DNA of 64,000 nt from assembly GCA_004380135.1 (NCBI GenBank), contig QXCR01000085.1:1-64000 (forward strand), given 5' to 3'. How positions within the stretch are numbered: position 1 is the first letter of the stretch; each line of letters begins with the position of its first letter. Shown here one piece after another: positions 29,969 through 41,746 of the stretch. Source of the stretch: Stemphylium vesicarium (Eukaryota; Ascomycota; Dothideomycetes; Pleosporales; Pleosporaceae). A program made the translations under genes and the position numbers. Below the pieces are notes generated by a model. That model did no database searches, was not told the DNA's origin, and saw nothing but the letters and a program-made list of their open reading frames with translations.

Positions 29969-31426
29969 TCACTCCGAGATCTCCAGGTCCAAGCCACGGT
30001 CGGCAGTTTCAGTCTCGACACGGTAGAGAAGAGCGTCATAGAATCTCTTCTGCTTTGCAAGCAATGCCTCGGCAGTTTTGCGGCGCGCGAATAGCTTGTC
30101 ATCGCATCGAGGCATGTGGTTCTCGAAAGAATCCAGCTCCTTGACAATCTTCATCTCGTGGTTGGTCATCTCCCAAACGTCATACCATTGTTTCTCGTTC
30201 TTCTTCTCTGTCTCCCAGATCTGTCCTACTACGTCACGTATCTTCCCGATCCTGGCTCGCTGCTCCGTGCTCTTTTGGAGTCCAGATTCGATGAGGTTCT
30301 GCTCGCGCTCGCGCTGGCTGCTGGCTGCGTCGATCTCGTCTTCATAGCGCTCTTGGATTTGGGAAACGATACTCTTGCCTCGCTAGGCGAATTTACCCAT
30401 CCATCCCCACAAAGTATCATGCTCCGGGTATGGGTTGGTAGTCTTCTTGCGAGGGATCGTCGATGGCATCTAACAAGAAGTTGATGTGTGTAGACTAGCC
30501 TTCAGGAATGCACCTACAGCCGGAGCGTCTCCGTGTACGCTGTCAAGCGCAACGTTACATTCGTCGCACCTCTTGACAGTCTCCTCTCCTGCGGTCCCGG
30601 TACTCTTCCTAGGCTTCTAGCGCGATGAAACTCCATTGGAAATCCCATGCTTGATGTTTACCTCGTTATTATCCAAAGGATTGATAGTTTCCCTAGGTTC
30701 GGCTGGTCTGAACGAAGACCGGGTCTGAGATGCAGGAGGAGGTAATCTGAAAGGTTCACGAGCCTCACCCATGAAGAAGTCGTATTGTGCAGTGAAGACA
30801 GGACAATCAAGCGGGACGCCCGCAATCTCGGCGATGTTTCAAAGATGTGCGATTTGTATCTCAAGCGCTGCTACCTCTATCTCGTGTGTCTCTTGAGCTT
30901 GCTCAGACCGACGGGCCCTTTGCTCTCGCAGCTCTGTTTTGGCAAGCTTCACAGCTGTGTACGACTCATTGATGAACATGCTCTCTTTATTATGCTCTTC
31001 CAAAAGTGCATTATGAACGACGTTAACGACTTGATTCGATGATAGACGTTTGAATAGTTTCTCTCGTTCGCCGTAAACCTTCTGGTGCCTTTCGGCGAGT
31101 GCGTGGAAATCGTCCAGCACATTCTTGTTTGTATCGAACATGTCGCTCTCTTCCTCCTGCAATCCCTGCAGCTTGTCGCGGCTGAGCCTTAAGGCATATT
31201 CGCAACGATGAATTGCGCTCTCGATAGCCTCCTTGAGGTCCGCATTGGTTTCAGCCGTGATGGCATCGGCGATCGATGGAAGCATTTCAAGAGAGCTACC
31301 AAGATGAGGAGAGTTGTGTTCATCATGGGTCATGCTTTGGTAAGAGCCAGTGTATGCCGTTGGGGATGCCTCAAGGGAATCGGTGCGACGAGCTCCACTT
31401 TTGAAGATAGGAGCAAGTGGATTCAT
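29969..31426 (-). pseudogene. Coiled-coil protein gene with two premature stops
   Basis: From ATG 31426 a helical, charged protein reads for about 195 codons to TGA 30839-30841. The same frame continues open (NIAEIAGVPLDCPVFTAQYDFF...), then through two well-formed short introns (30617-30661, GTAAAC...CGCTAG; 30470-30517, GTAGGT...TTGTTAG), to a third coiled-coil stretch that ends at 29969-29971. A second in-frame stop, TAG, lies at 30383-30385. The N-terminal exon has SMT-like linker then heptad-rich KDKLQGLQEEESDMF and ERHQKVYGEREKLFKRL. The last exon has QERYEDEIDAASSQREREQ. Continuity over 1.4 kb argues for one ancestral gene of about 450 residues. An alternative weak 48-bp intron could excise the TGA. 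Family not recognised. Confidence 0.55.
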
Positions 31427-32425
31427 GATGAATTCGAGTCCGCTTTGAGGCTTGTCTTGCCTTCGTGATGGTGTCGACACGTGCTGCAGTAATGTAGTGT
31501 CAAGCTCCAGCGAGGGAGTAGAGACTGAGGTTTGGCAAGTCGGCAGTTGAAGAGCTCACGCCAGCGTAAAGCTTCAAGGATGCCGATGATTACGTGAGTG
31601 AAGATGGCGAGGCGCAATCTGTTTGCTCGCAACGGCGACGACGCGCACTCACAGATCATCCTCACCTAATTGGAGTGGGGTTGGAGCGAGTCAATAGCTC
31701 ATTGTACGACGAAGCGCGCGCTGCAATATCGTCGACTTTTGTGGCAGTCTCATGTCATCTTGCGATGAAGAATATGATCGTAGAAACCGCCGGCTCAGGA
31801 CAGCAACGGTTGTTCTCCACTCAGGTGAGAGACAGTGAGCAGAACAACAGTTGAAGAAACATCATGGCAAGCTCTGGACTTGAGTATTGCAGCCAGACAA
31901 TGTGAACCTCTACAGCTTACTCCAGTAAGAGAGCGCTGCACTAGGTGAGCTAATGTAGCCTCACACAAGTTTTTGGAAGAAAGAAGCGAGACAAATGCAG
32001 GCAGTTGACAATGATGCCGCGCGAGAGTCATGCGACGCTAGCTCTCTCATCAACTCTAGTCATGAAGCGAGACTAGCCTCGGTCATCACTCAATACTTGC
32101 CTACACGACTTGTGCGTCCGCAATGCTATCAGAGATGTGCACGATCGCACATTATCAGGGCCTTCGACTGTAGCCTGCCGCTCAAGTCATCTTGTTTGCG
32201 CTCGTCGTTGAGAGCTTTGGCAGTGCTTTTGAGGTAGTAAGGTTGGGCGCTTACACGTCGCTCGACCAACGTTACTGCATTGTCTCGTTGTGGTATGGCT
32301 GCTATTATATGGTCATGTCATCTGGATGGAGAACGCGGTTTTGCGCATAGTCAACGGCAAATTGCCTAATGTACCCTAGAACGGCTGGAGAGAATGGCTT
32401 TTGCATCTAATCAACAGCTAGATAC
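31427..32425. other. Intergenic or decayed DNA, nothing recognised
   Basis: About 1 kb without a convincing gene. Several short frames on both strands have no recognisable content. Base composition is normal, so RIP is not obvious. Confidence 0.5.
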
Positions 32426-33338
32426 TTAAGCAGTCCAGAGATCCAACTCCGGCTCGTCATCCTCTTCCTCGTCTCCACCGGGACGGAGGACCCACAAGAT
32501 TGATATCCTTCTCAATTCTAACTCCATGTCCTCCCAGGCCTTTTTTTCTGCCGTGCAATTGTGGTCAAGGTCTGACAGGGCAAATATCTCCCTCAGATCC
32601 ACCTGTTTGAGTTCGAGTGCGATTTGACTCTTCTTAAGACGTAGGGCGCGCTCTTGTGCCCATAAGGCTTTGTTGAGTTCGTCTTGAGGTCCGGCTTCAA
32701 TGTTCTGGACCATGGTGACAACGTCGGAGAAGAGGCGAAGGTGCTTCGAGAGGCGGTCACTACGATCTCGGAGGGCCACACGCTGGCGATTATGTTTGGC
32801 TTTGACTTGCTTCACATTCTTTTCGTGACGTTCTTTCAGGGCGATGGCAGCTTGCTGGCAGACTTTGACGCTTTTCTCGAGGGGCAGATCATTCCACTGG
32901 GTTGATGGTTGTGTCAGTATGAGGTTAGGAAGTGGTGGAAAGGATGGTAGTACGTACGCCTTCCAAGTCTTCTTCTGTCCAAGGCCTATGTTCTGATGCC
33001 CTTGCAATCTGTTCTTCTTCTTCTTCTTCTTGCTCTACTGCCTCGATGCGGGAGCTATCTACACCCACGGGTCCACCCATACTGAAGCTTTTGTCGATTT
33101 CATACTCTTGCTGGCCTTCCTGGACGCCTTTTTCCGGACGGTTAATTGGTGGCGCTGCAAGCAGCGGATTAGAAGTGCATGTGGAGAACTGGGTGATCCA
33201 AAATGTCGTCTCTTCTAGGGACGGCTCGTGATGGCTCCCTGCACTGTTCCTGTTTTCCTTCTTCTGCCGATTCTTCCCTTTTTGTCTTGTCACAGCCGGA
33301 GCAGCCTCTCTAGTCATCCTGACACGTCTATCGTTCAT
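32426..33338 (-). CDS. Unknown coiled-coil protein, possibly 5'-truncated
   Basis: Two exons, 33338-32958 and 32896-32426, joined by a 61-bp intron (GTACGT ... CTAAC ... CCCAG), 283 residues from the first ATG (MNDRRVRMTREAAPAV). The splice joins RPWTEEDLEG to WNDLPLEKS, giving spaced Trp residues faintly like a Myb/SANT helix. A basic, helical segment (ALKERHEKNVKQVKAKHNRQR) and a long coiled coil follow, ending in an acidic tail GGDEEEDDEPELD. Upstream (33598-33480) lies a 50-codon coding-like stretch, MANKELTDEQYMKIGMRL then WKVSEMYTDVKEADV, interrupted by TAG 33542-33544 and out of frame. So the original gene was probably longer and its 5' end has decayed. Confidence 0.5.
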
Positions 33339-33479
33339 CTCATCCACACTTCGACTAATGGTAGTTTTCAGCTTTTCGCGGCTCCTGAGACTGCGCGTCA
33401 ACCGGTGTTAGCAACAATTCGATGGGGATGAATTTGGTAGTAGTCGCACCAATCGAAGATCTCTGAGGTTGGCGATCGC

Positions 33480-33598
33480 ATCATCCAAGAGGCGATAACG
33501 TCTGCTTCTTTGACATCCGTATACATCTCGCTGACCTTCCACTAGAGGCGCATGCCGATCTTCATGTATTGCTCGTCTGTGAGTTCCTTGTTGGCCAT
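33480..33598 (-). pseudogene. Remnant of the 5' exon of the coiled-coil gene
   Basis: Begins with a good ATG (33596-33598) and reads MANKELTDEQYMKIGMRL, stop TAG 33542-33544, then WKVSEMYTDVKEADVIASWM and onward to YYQIHPHRI near 33430. The composition is protein-like across the stop, and a Gln codon (CAG) changed to TAG is the simplest origin. No splice site joins it in frame to the exon beginning near 33401. Confidence 0.45.
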
Positions 33599-34665
33599 GG
33601 CGAGTGGATGCTGTGCTTATAGCGAATGTTTAACGATGCGCGTGTAACTGGTAGCGAGAGCAGTAGCTCAGTAATATCTGATAATCGCTGTTTGTTTCTT
33701 CGAAAGATAAGGTGAAAGTGGGATGAGGGCGCCAAAAGTACCCCTTCTATTACCGGCTCGGAAAAGCGCGTCAAAGCCATCGTCACAGCCATGGCTACCA
33801 AGTGTCACTGCTGTTTTGATCTTCGCTGGCATCTGCTGGGTTTGTGAATGGTCTCCCCAGCAAGCAGGACCGACGTCAACGCAAATGTCTAGGGACTCAA
33901 GTGCAGGGCGTGCGATGAATGTTGCTTCAAACTGTCATATCGCGTACTCAACGCGAACGTTCTCACTTCGATGCCCTACCCAGTATCTGTTGCAGCTCTT
34001 CAGTCGCCCTGCTCAGGCTTCGTCTGGAAAGAGCCTAATTGTCCTTCAATGTGGGGCAGGAGTGGACCAGCTCTTGACCAAGTCTCCAGAAAGCAAAGTA
34101 AACACCATGCCGAGAAAGTCGTTTGAGCGAGTAAAACGACCGTAAAAGAGGAATTTGGGTGGTGCATTCAAGACTAGTACATCTCTAGCAGACAAGATAC
34201 AGTGAGTCCAAGTATTGTGTAGGATAGATGACGTATCGATGTAGCCGGGGGTGTGCTGCGACAGAGAGGAAAGCGCGTCTGACCCAACGACGCAGGTGAC
34301 ACACCCCCACTAGGCTATTGGACTCTCCCCAAGTCAATGATACGGATATACATTTGAGTCAGGTGAACTAACTATGATTCAACACTACATTCCAATCCAC
34401 CTTACAGAGTTCCATACAAGCCCAAGAACCGCACATAAACAACCGTAATAGCCGAACATCAGAAAGAGCTAGCCACCGCATGCCTGATAGCATGCCAGAA
34501 GGGTATCCAAACAAAAGTATCCAAAAGGTCAAAAAGACTCGAGTCAACTCCAAAGTCGAATCGAGAATCGCTTGCTGTCGTTCCAATAATAATTCATGAT
34601 ATTCGTAGAAAAAGATTTCAATAAACGCCCTACCACACATAAAAGGTCAGGAACGGTTCAATTCT
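33599..34665. other. Intergenic, with one unexplained open stretch on the minus strand
   Basis: Between the remnant exon and the coiled-coil gene. On the minus strand 33934-33671 is open for 88 codons between TGA codons and reads like protein (ALESLDICVDVGPACWGDHS, then TLGSHGCDDGFDALFRAG), but has no good start. It may be a gene fragment. The rest, 34150-34665, shows nothing. Confidence 0.4.
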
Positions 34666-36219
34666 TCATTCGCGCAATAAGCCGCCAATGCCGAGACCTA
34701 CTCCTTGATCGAGGCGTCCGCGCTTTGGCGGACTAGTCTGTGTGCGGAGATCCGCGGTTGATGGCATGCGGCCTCTCTTGAGCTCGTTTGCGCGCGTTAG
34801 GCCATGGCCCTTCTTTACTTGGCCGAATATCTTGCTTTGAACAAGATTTGGGGGATGCGAGGCTGGTGCGGACATCATGCCTTTTGCAGGTGATGCTTTT
34901 TGGAGTAAGCTTCTCGCCATCTGGCTGGCTTGAGATTCAGGTACTTCGTCCTCTTCCCGATCGGTGAAGGCTTCCTCTTCGTCGAGGCTGGATGCAGTGA
35001 TGGTCGAGTTGCTACTTTGGCGCCGTGCATTGGATGGCTTCTGTTGGTAGTGCGCGGGAGGTGCTGACTGGGGGATGTTGGCTGGCATGAAGAGCGGGGG
35101 CGTGCGAGGAACTTCAGCACGGGGATAGCCAGCTCGGCGGTTGGGTGTTTGAGGAAGCGACGACATTGACTGTGCGCCTCGTTGGTGGCTAAAGCGGGAT
35201 CTTGGCGGGTGCACTCGGTTCGGTGTGGAAGGTGCTGTGGAGACTTCCTGACTCAGCATCTTGTCGGCCAACAACAGAGCTTCGAAGTTGTTCTGACTTC
35301 TGCTCTCCTGTGAAAGCGGAGGCGGTACACGACTGAGGCGATTCCTTGGGGTGGGCTGAGCTGGGGTGCCAAAGTTGGATCGCGGTGATGATTGCTCAAT
35401 CTGCTCGAGGAGAGGCGCAATGTGGTCGCGGTTCTTGCGGATTCTGGTCTTCAGCCTGTCGTTCTCTTCCAAGAGGCTTGCGAGCTCGCCTTCCCGGTGT
35501 TCGGTGCGGCGTTTTTGCTGCTCGTACATGTCTCGAAGCTCCTCGTTTTCGCTTTGCAGCATTTGGTTCTGGCGGCTCAGCTCGGATAGCATGACGGCAT
35601 TGGCCGCGTTGGCAGACTCTTGATACGTCTGCTCAGGCGCAGCTATGGTGGTCCGACGCTTCTCCTCGGCCTGCTGCAGAACGTCAAGTTCTCGCTGGGC
35701 CATGGCGAGCTCAACCGCCATGCGGCTTGCAGACTCCTGGCTCTCCATGACAGCCATGTTGTACTGCAGCTTGTAGTGGGCTGCAGAGAGTCGCATGTCG
35801 CGCAGTGCGTTTGACAGACTGTTCACCATGACCCTGAGCTCCTCTGCAGAGGCACTGTTAACCTGATCCTGTGGATACAGACCTGCCCCCATATCTGTCA
35901 AGGCAGACGGCTGGTCAGGCAGCTTGCTGGTAGGAGGAGGGGAAGTGAGCTGTGGAGTTGGGGGAGTGGGCGTTCGCATTACAGCACGGGTGCCAGGCAC
36001 CTGAGAAGAGGGCGGAGGCGTCATGGAGGAAGTTATTCGTGGTGCGGGGGATGTAAACTTCAAGCGGTCTGGCGATGCGGGTTTTGATATGGTAAGAGGA
36101 GCGCCCGATTCCGCAGGCGAAGCAGATCGAAGCTTGGGCGGCGTTTCAGATGGCGCATGCTCGGTGGTAGGCATCAATGAGTCCTGGGCCAGTTGGTACT
36201 GCGGTGCGTAGGACTCCAT
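34666..36219 (-). CDS. Coiled-coil protein with disordered, phosphosite-rich flanks (unknown)
   Basis: Single exon, 517 residues from ATG 36219. Residues ~1-120 are Pro/Ser/Thr-rich with repeated SP/TP dipeptides (candidate proline-directed kinase sites). Residues ~125-285 form a strong coiled coil: AEELRVMVNSLSNALRDMRL, AVELAMAQRELDVLQQAEEK, ENEELRDMYEQQKRRTEHRE and LLEENDRLKTRIRKNRDHI. The tail again is disordered with many TP sites (TPNR repeated) and a basic end. The layout suggests a cytoskeletal, spindle-pole or polarity scaffold, which is inference. I do not recognise a named family. It is divergent from the LRR gene. Confidence 0.75.
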   Translation of the reverse strand: MESYAPQYQLAQDSLMPTTEHAPSETPPKLRSASPAESGAPLTISKPASPDRLKFTSPAPRITSSMTPPPSSQVPGTRAVMRTPTPPTPQLTSPPPTSKLPDQPSALTDMGAGLYPQDQVNSASAEELRVMVNSLSNALRDMRLSAAHYKLQYNMAVMESQESASRMAVELAMAQRELDVLQQAEEKRRTTIAAPEQTYQESANAANAVMLSELSRQNQMLQSENEELRDMYEQQKRRTEHREGELASLLEENDRLKTRIRKNRDHIAPLLEQIEQSSPRSNFGTPAQPTPRNRLSRVPPPLSQESRSQNNFEALLLADKMLSQEVSTAPSTPNRVHPPRSRFSHQRGAQSMSSLPQTPNRRAGYPRAEVPRTPPLFMPANIPQSAPPAHYQQKPSNARRQSSNSTITASSLDEEEAFTDREEDEVPESQASQMARSLLQKASPAKGMMSAPASHPPNLVQSKIFGQVKKGHGLTRANELKRGRMPSTADLRTQTSPPKRGRLDQGVGLGIGGLLRE

Positions 36220-36871
36220 TCTGCCCGAGGCGCGATTGGCCTAAGCACTGCGCGACACGGGTGTGAAAAGTGCGAGAAAATAGCGGCGAGTAGAATTCCG
36301 CTTTGTGCAGTCCGACTCTGATACACGGCAAAGACGGTGTCAAAGAAGGGCAAGTTGGGGCGCGGGGCAGCAAGACGCGGTACAGCAACAGTGCTAGGCG
36401 TCGAGCACGAAATGGACGGTGGCAGGGGTGCGCGTCGGTGCGCGTTTGCCAGAGAGGGGTCGCAGGGCTTATGCGACGGCGATAGCTTCCAATGCGAGGT
36501 GGACAGGCGTTTGCCAGATACGTGGCTCTCGTAGCGGTCGTCTTGGGTGTGGAGAGACGAACGATGCGGCGGTGCGGAAGGCGCGTGGAGGATGGAGCGT
36601 GGGCCCGCTGCTTGTAAGTGCGAACCTTGGAAGGCCCAAGGCCTAAGGCCCGGAACGGAAACATTGGACCTCTCCTGTCGGCTGGGCAACGGCCGCCCTC
36701 CCGTTCACGCTCAGACTTCCACCTGCACCCAGCGCGGAGAATTAGGGTCGCGAGAAGCAACTTGTCCTGCAGCGAAGGACCCTATTCCTGGTTGGACATG
36801 TGTTTCGCCTTTCCTGTTTGCATGAACGCCTTCCCAGCTCTTAGGCGTTGCATCGTATAGCGCGCGACACC
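36220..36871. other. Divergent promoter between the coiled-coil and LRR genes
   Basis: 652 bp, GC-rich with several CpG-containing triplets. No gene. Overlapping frames here come from base composition. Confidence 0.5.
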
Positions 36872-39800
36872 ATGGACCCGTCATCCTCGATCCCGCGCCC
36901 CTCTGGCATTCCCAGGCCGGCACCCGCGTCTCGCCTGCCAGTGCTCAGGCCGTCGGGCAGCCAGTCCCAGCTGCGTGCACCCGCGTCCTCGGAACAGCTG
37001 CGCAAGAAGCCGTCCTTGTCGTCCATCTCGCGGCCAACAAACTCGACCCTGCAGAAGAAAACATCCAGAGCGTCGCTTGTGTATCCCAACGGCCCACCAA
37101 CAGCCGCAACCTCGAACGCCACCCCTACCGCCGCACCCTCGAATCCAAGTTCAGGTCGGACACCCCTTGTCTCTTCCCGCCGAACGAGTGGGATTCCCAA
37201 CTTTGGCCAGCGTCGAATCTCTACGGCCGCCTCCAACACCAGCGATGCCCCCGCTTTCAAGCGACAGTTCGCCCGACCGCCTTCGCGCCAGTCCAGGGAT
37301 GCATCGCGGCCGACTTCATCATCCACCCCTGGCGGACAGGAAGACACATTGGGCAGGCTAGAAGGCTTCAGGTCGGCTTCCAGGGCATCTTCGCGCGCGA
37401 GCTCGAGGACAGGTTTCCGCGAAAGTGACCCTGAACCCGAAAGTGCCATCTCAGATGAGTTGGACCAGCCGGGCCAGCCGGAGCAGACGCAGAAGAAGAA
37501 GAGCAGGCCTTCTCTTTCGGAGAGGACTGTAGAAAGTCTATCACAGCTGCCGTCGTCTCCAGCGCCAAAGAAGGGAAGACGCAGGTCGAGCTTCTTCAAT
37601 GGAGACAACAGCATGCCACCCCCGCTGCGGCCAGCCTCCGCCATGTCGAACGGTAGTAGACCATCGACAAGCGACGGTGCGCAACAACCCCTACCAGCCA
37701 CACCGAAGAGATTGGGCGTTCCCTCCAACAGACTGTCCATGACAGTTCCAGGAAAGCGCAGTGCAAGCGCCAGCGTCATCACACCTGCTGCAACCCCTAT
37801 TAGACAGTCATCTATCTCACGCCCCACATCGACCATCAAGAAGCCAGCGCTATCTTCAGCGCAACCCCTCCAAAACCAAAACACTCCTAAACCACGTCCA
37901 TTGGCCAGCAGTAAGAGCCTCGCTGTGCGAACCCCCAAAACTCGAGCATCCATGGGAAACCTGTTTGGGCAAGCAGTCTCGCCCCCTGGTACCGCCGTCG
38001 CTTCACCAAGCCAGGACACACCGGTCAAGAAGACACCAGATACCGTTCGAAGGGTCGCGAGCTCTTCGTCAGCCCTGCGGGATCACATTGCGAAAGCCAA
38101 GGCTGCCAAAAAGCCAGAAGTTGCCGCTGCTCCTGCCGAATCGCCCGCAAAACCTGCAAGCTCTTCTAATGCTTTGAGGGAGCAGATCGCAAAGGCTAGA
38201 GAAGCTGCTAAGCAGCAGCGCGCAAAGGCTGAGCCCATCAGAAACAGTACGCCACCTTCGGATGTCATTGTGCCTGATCCAGCTGAGATCGCGACCTTTG
38301 ATTTCGGATTGTCAGACGACCCCTTCAATCAAGGCCCCAAGGGTGGCAAGTCTGTCTTGCGCCGTCGCATCGATGGTGCTCGTGGGGATGGCCGTCTCAA
38401 CATTGCTGCGATGGGCCTGAAGGAAATACCTGACGATGTTCTTTCAATGTACATTTACGATCCCAACGATACCAAGGTCGCTTGGGGCGAAGTGATAGAC
38501 CTCACTTCCATTCTCGCTGCGGATAACGAACTGGAAATCATTCCCGACAGCATGTTTCCTGATGTCTCAGTTGAAGACATGATTGATTCCGATGAGGCTG
38601 GACCTCAGTTCGGAGGTGTTCAGAATATTGACGTTCACGGTAACATGCTTCGAGAACTGCCGATGGGCCTGAGACGACTTACGCAGTTGTCCAAGTTGAA
38701 TCTCGTAAGTCCGACTGGAGCTAGTGGCACTCCACCGCTCGCGCATTCGTATACACTACTAACAACTCTCAGTCGAGAAACAAACTGCCCATGGAGATTT
38801 TCGATATCATTGCCCAGATCCCTACCCTCCGGGAATTGAAGCTGGCTGAGAATGATCTCACTGGTGATTTGTCGCCAGCTCTGTGCGATCTGTCCGCACT
38901 AGAGGTTCTGGAACTGCAATCCAACAAGCTGACCAGCCTCCCAAGCGGTCTCGAGCGCTTGGTCCAGCTACGGACGCTCAACGTTTCTGACAATCAACTT
39001 CGCGCAATCCCCAGCGAGCTCTTTTCTTGGGCTCTCGTTGAGCTTCATGCATCCAAGAATCGTCTCGAAGGTACATTGTTGAGCCTGACTTCTGTCACAC
39101 ATCTCCAAGAGCTGCATGTTGCCCAAAATTCTCTTGTTTCGCTCTGCGACAGCGAAGTCATTGACATGCCTGCGCTCAAAGTTTTGAACGTCTCCACGAA
39201 TCGTCTCACTTCTTTGCCCAATGTTTCAAGCTGGAGCAAGCTCGTAACCCTGCTAGTGGGTGAGAATAAGCTTGCTTCCTTGCCAGAAGGCTTCACGAAT
39301 CTGCAGCAATTGCGCACCGCAGACTTCACCGGCAACGACATTACGCAACTCGACGAGAAGATTGCTCTTATGGAGAGCCTTGACCACCTCACTGTCGCTG
39401 CGAACCCTTTGCGTGATCGAAAGTTTCTTACCATGGGCACTGAAGACATGAAGCGTGACTTGGCATCTCGGCTACCTGCTGATGATCTCCCGGCTGACGT
39501 TAACGAAGAGCTTGGCGCCGAGAATGTTGAAGAGACCCAATCCAAGTGGGAGCTTACACCCTCTGGTACATTGGATCTGGCCGACAAAGATATGAGCGAG
39601 CTTGAGGTTGATGATGCTACCTCAGAAGTCCTAGTTGAGGGCTTGCGCCAACTACATCTACAGCGAAACAAGTTCGACTCCATTCCTTCGATACTAGGAA
39701 GCTTCGAACACCTTACCGTGCTCGATCTCTCCAGAAACACGATCGAAGTAGCATTATCGGCGCCGCTCGAATTACTACAGCTTCGGGATCTTCGTCTTGC

Positions 39801-40236
39801 CAGCAACAAGTTAACATCTCTGACATCGCTGACAGCGCATCTCACGGCACCACACCTAATCACTCTCGATGTTTCGATCAATCGCCTCAGTGGTGCTCTA
39901 CCCACGCTACATGCATCATTTCCAGCGCTCACGACACTGTTGGCATCTGACAACAAGATCTCAGAAGTGTCTCCCGAAAGCCTGGCAAACCTGCGCATTG
40001 TGAATCTGGGCAACAACGACATCGAACGTCTTGAGCCGCGCATCGGTCTACTTCAAGGAACCCTGACTGGCTTTGAAGTCGAAGGAAACAAGTTCAGGGT
40101 ACCCAACCGCCAGGTACTGCAGAAAGGCACAGATGCAGTCCTGACATGGCTCCGAGACAAGATCCCTCGGGAGAGTTGGAAGAGTGCCGACAGTGCGGGC
40201 ACAGAGTTTTTTGATGCCGACGATGGCAGTTTCTAA
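36872..40236 (+). CDS. Leucine-rich-repeat protein, LRRC40-like, with long disordered N-terminus
   Basis: Two exons, 36872-38704 and 38773-40236 (68-bp intron inside the LRR region), 1098 residues. The first ~430 residues are Ser/Pro/Arg-rich and disordered, with many SRP/TPR-type sites. A NALREQIAKAREAAKQQRAKAE helix precedes the LRRs. The repeats (from about residue 505) follow the LxxLxLxxNxLxxLP pattern, for example LEVLELQSNKLTSLPSGLERL and LRTLNVSDNQLRAIP. The end, RQVLQKGTDAVLTWLRDKIP, matches the C-terminal cap of LRRC40-type proteins. It is probably a cytoplasmic scaffold. Downstream, an AATAAA at about 40417 is a candidate polyadenylation signal. The disordered N-terminus is much longer than in animal LRRC40. 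Confidence 0.85.
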
Positions 40237-40879
40237 GCTTCTTGGATGTGGTATAGACTAGGGTTGTGTGGATTTGGGTGGAAAATACGGTGCGATGAGG
40301 CACTGGGTTGGGTTCAGGGCTATTGAGAATTCTTTTTTCTCTACTTCTTTGGTCATAGTTTAGCGTTTTTTTGTAATTTATTTCATGTACATCATTTCAC
40401 CTGGATTCAAGAGTACAATAAAGTCACTCATGTGATCATGAGCGTACTTTAGTGGGCAGTGAGCAATTTTGCGTTACCCGTTAGCAGTTGAGTATAGACT
40501 CTTGCAATGGTTAAGCCCTTCCTTTTATTGCATGAAATACACTGGCATTATTAGACTAGGACATCGACTTTGGTGGTGTCCACACGACATTGGGGCGACC
40601 CACTTGCTAGCAACACTAGCGCCGGTGATACGTTTTGCCGGCCACTCGGCTCGCGCACGCTAACCAGCGAGGTCGAAATTTGCTGGTGAACTTCGAGATT
40701 TCTTTCCCCGACAGCCGTACGATAACTAACCATCAGGTCCGCCATCGAGGTACGTTCGCTCCGCCCGCACAGCACTGCTCGACGAGCGCAATCGCATCAC
40801 AACATCCCACTGCGACGCGCAGCTCGGCAGGCACAATTGGGCGACAGAAAGCTGATTCGAGGATAGACAAACCGACACA
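40237..40879. other. Intergenic; promoter of the ribosomal protein gene
   Basis: 643 bp. The first part is the 3' end of the LRR gene with an AATAAA at about 40417. The rest is the eL13 upstream region, with pyrimidine tracts and no clear operator. Confidence 0.5.
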
Positions 40880-41746
40880 ATGGCGATCAAGCACAACCAG
40901 CAGCTCCAGAAGAACCATTTCCACAAGGACTGGTAGGTTTTGAGAAGACGAGGTGTTCGCGAAAGACCAGTCCACTGACTTGAAGATAGGCAACGCTATG
41001 TCCGCGTGCACTTCGACCAGGTAATTCCCCTCTCACCTCGCTGAGAGTTGTGGCGCCTGTGTGCAGATTTCTGACATTGCAAATAGCCTGGCAAGAAGTC
41101 CTCCAGACGCAATGCTCGCGTTGCCAAGGCTGCGAAGGTCGCCCCCAGGCCCGTTGACAAGCTGAGGCCTGTCGTCCGCTGCCCTAGTAAATATGCCCTA
41201 CCACGACCATCTATCATATTTGCTAACTGTAACAGCCGTCAAGTACAACCGCCGTGTCCGCCCCGGCCGTGGTTTCTCTCTCGCTGAGCTTAAGGGTACA
41301 TCTGCTCCCTCGAATTCCGCTGAACTTTACTAACATGAACAGCTGCTGGTATCCCCCGCAAGTTCGCCCGCACTATCGGTATCTCCGTCGATCCCCGCCG
41401 CCAGAACCTCTCTGAGGAGGGCCTCAAGGCCAACGTCGAGCGCCTCCAGGAGTACAGGAAGCGCCTCATCCTCTTCCCCCGCCGCAACGGAAAGACCAAG
41501 CAGGGTGACGCCTCCGCCGAGGACGTCAAGGCCGCCAAGAGCGGTGACAACCTCGTCAGCAGCACCGCCGCTGCCCTGCCCATCAAGAACGTCGCTCAGT
41601 TCGAGGAGGGCCCCATCAGCAACTACGAGGCCACCGAGAACGCCTACAAGACCCTCCGTGAGGCCCGCTCCGAGGCCCGCCACGTCGGCCAACGCGAGAA
41701 GCGCGCCAAGGCTAAGGCTGAGGAGGCTGATGCTAAGAAGAAATAA
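40880..41746 (+). CDS. RPL13: 60S ribosomal protein eL13
   Basis: Structural protein of the large ribosomal subunit near the peptide-exit side. Five exons: 40880-40932, 40990-41020, 41087-41186, 41236-41295 and 41343-41746, 215 residues, the family's normal length. The N-terminus MAIKHNQQLQKNHFHKDWQR and the core VKYNRRVRPGRGFSLAELKAAG, IPRKFARTIGISVDPRR and LILFPRR are hallmark eL13 segments. The lysine-rich tail ends KAEEADAKKK. The 5' end holds four short introns, a common pattern in fungal ribosomal protein genes. Codon choice is strongly C-ending in the last exon, as expected of a highly expressed gene. Confidence 0.97.

Noticed and set aside
36841..38028. 395-codon open frame on the minus strand opposite the LRR gene
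   Set aside because: It mirrors the Ser/Pro/Arg-rich N-terminus of the plus-strand gene. Base bias creates long antisense frames, and the plus frame has an LRR domain and a real splice.
39045..40043. 332-codon minus-strand frame opposite the LRR repeats
   Set aside because: Repetitive Leu codons on the plus strand generate it. No domain is recognisable.
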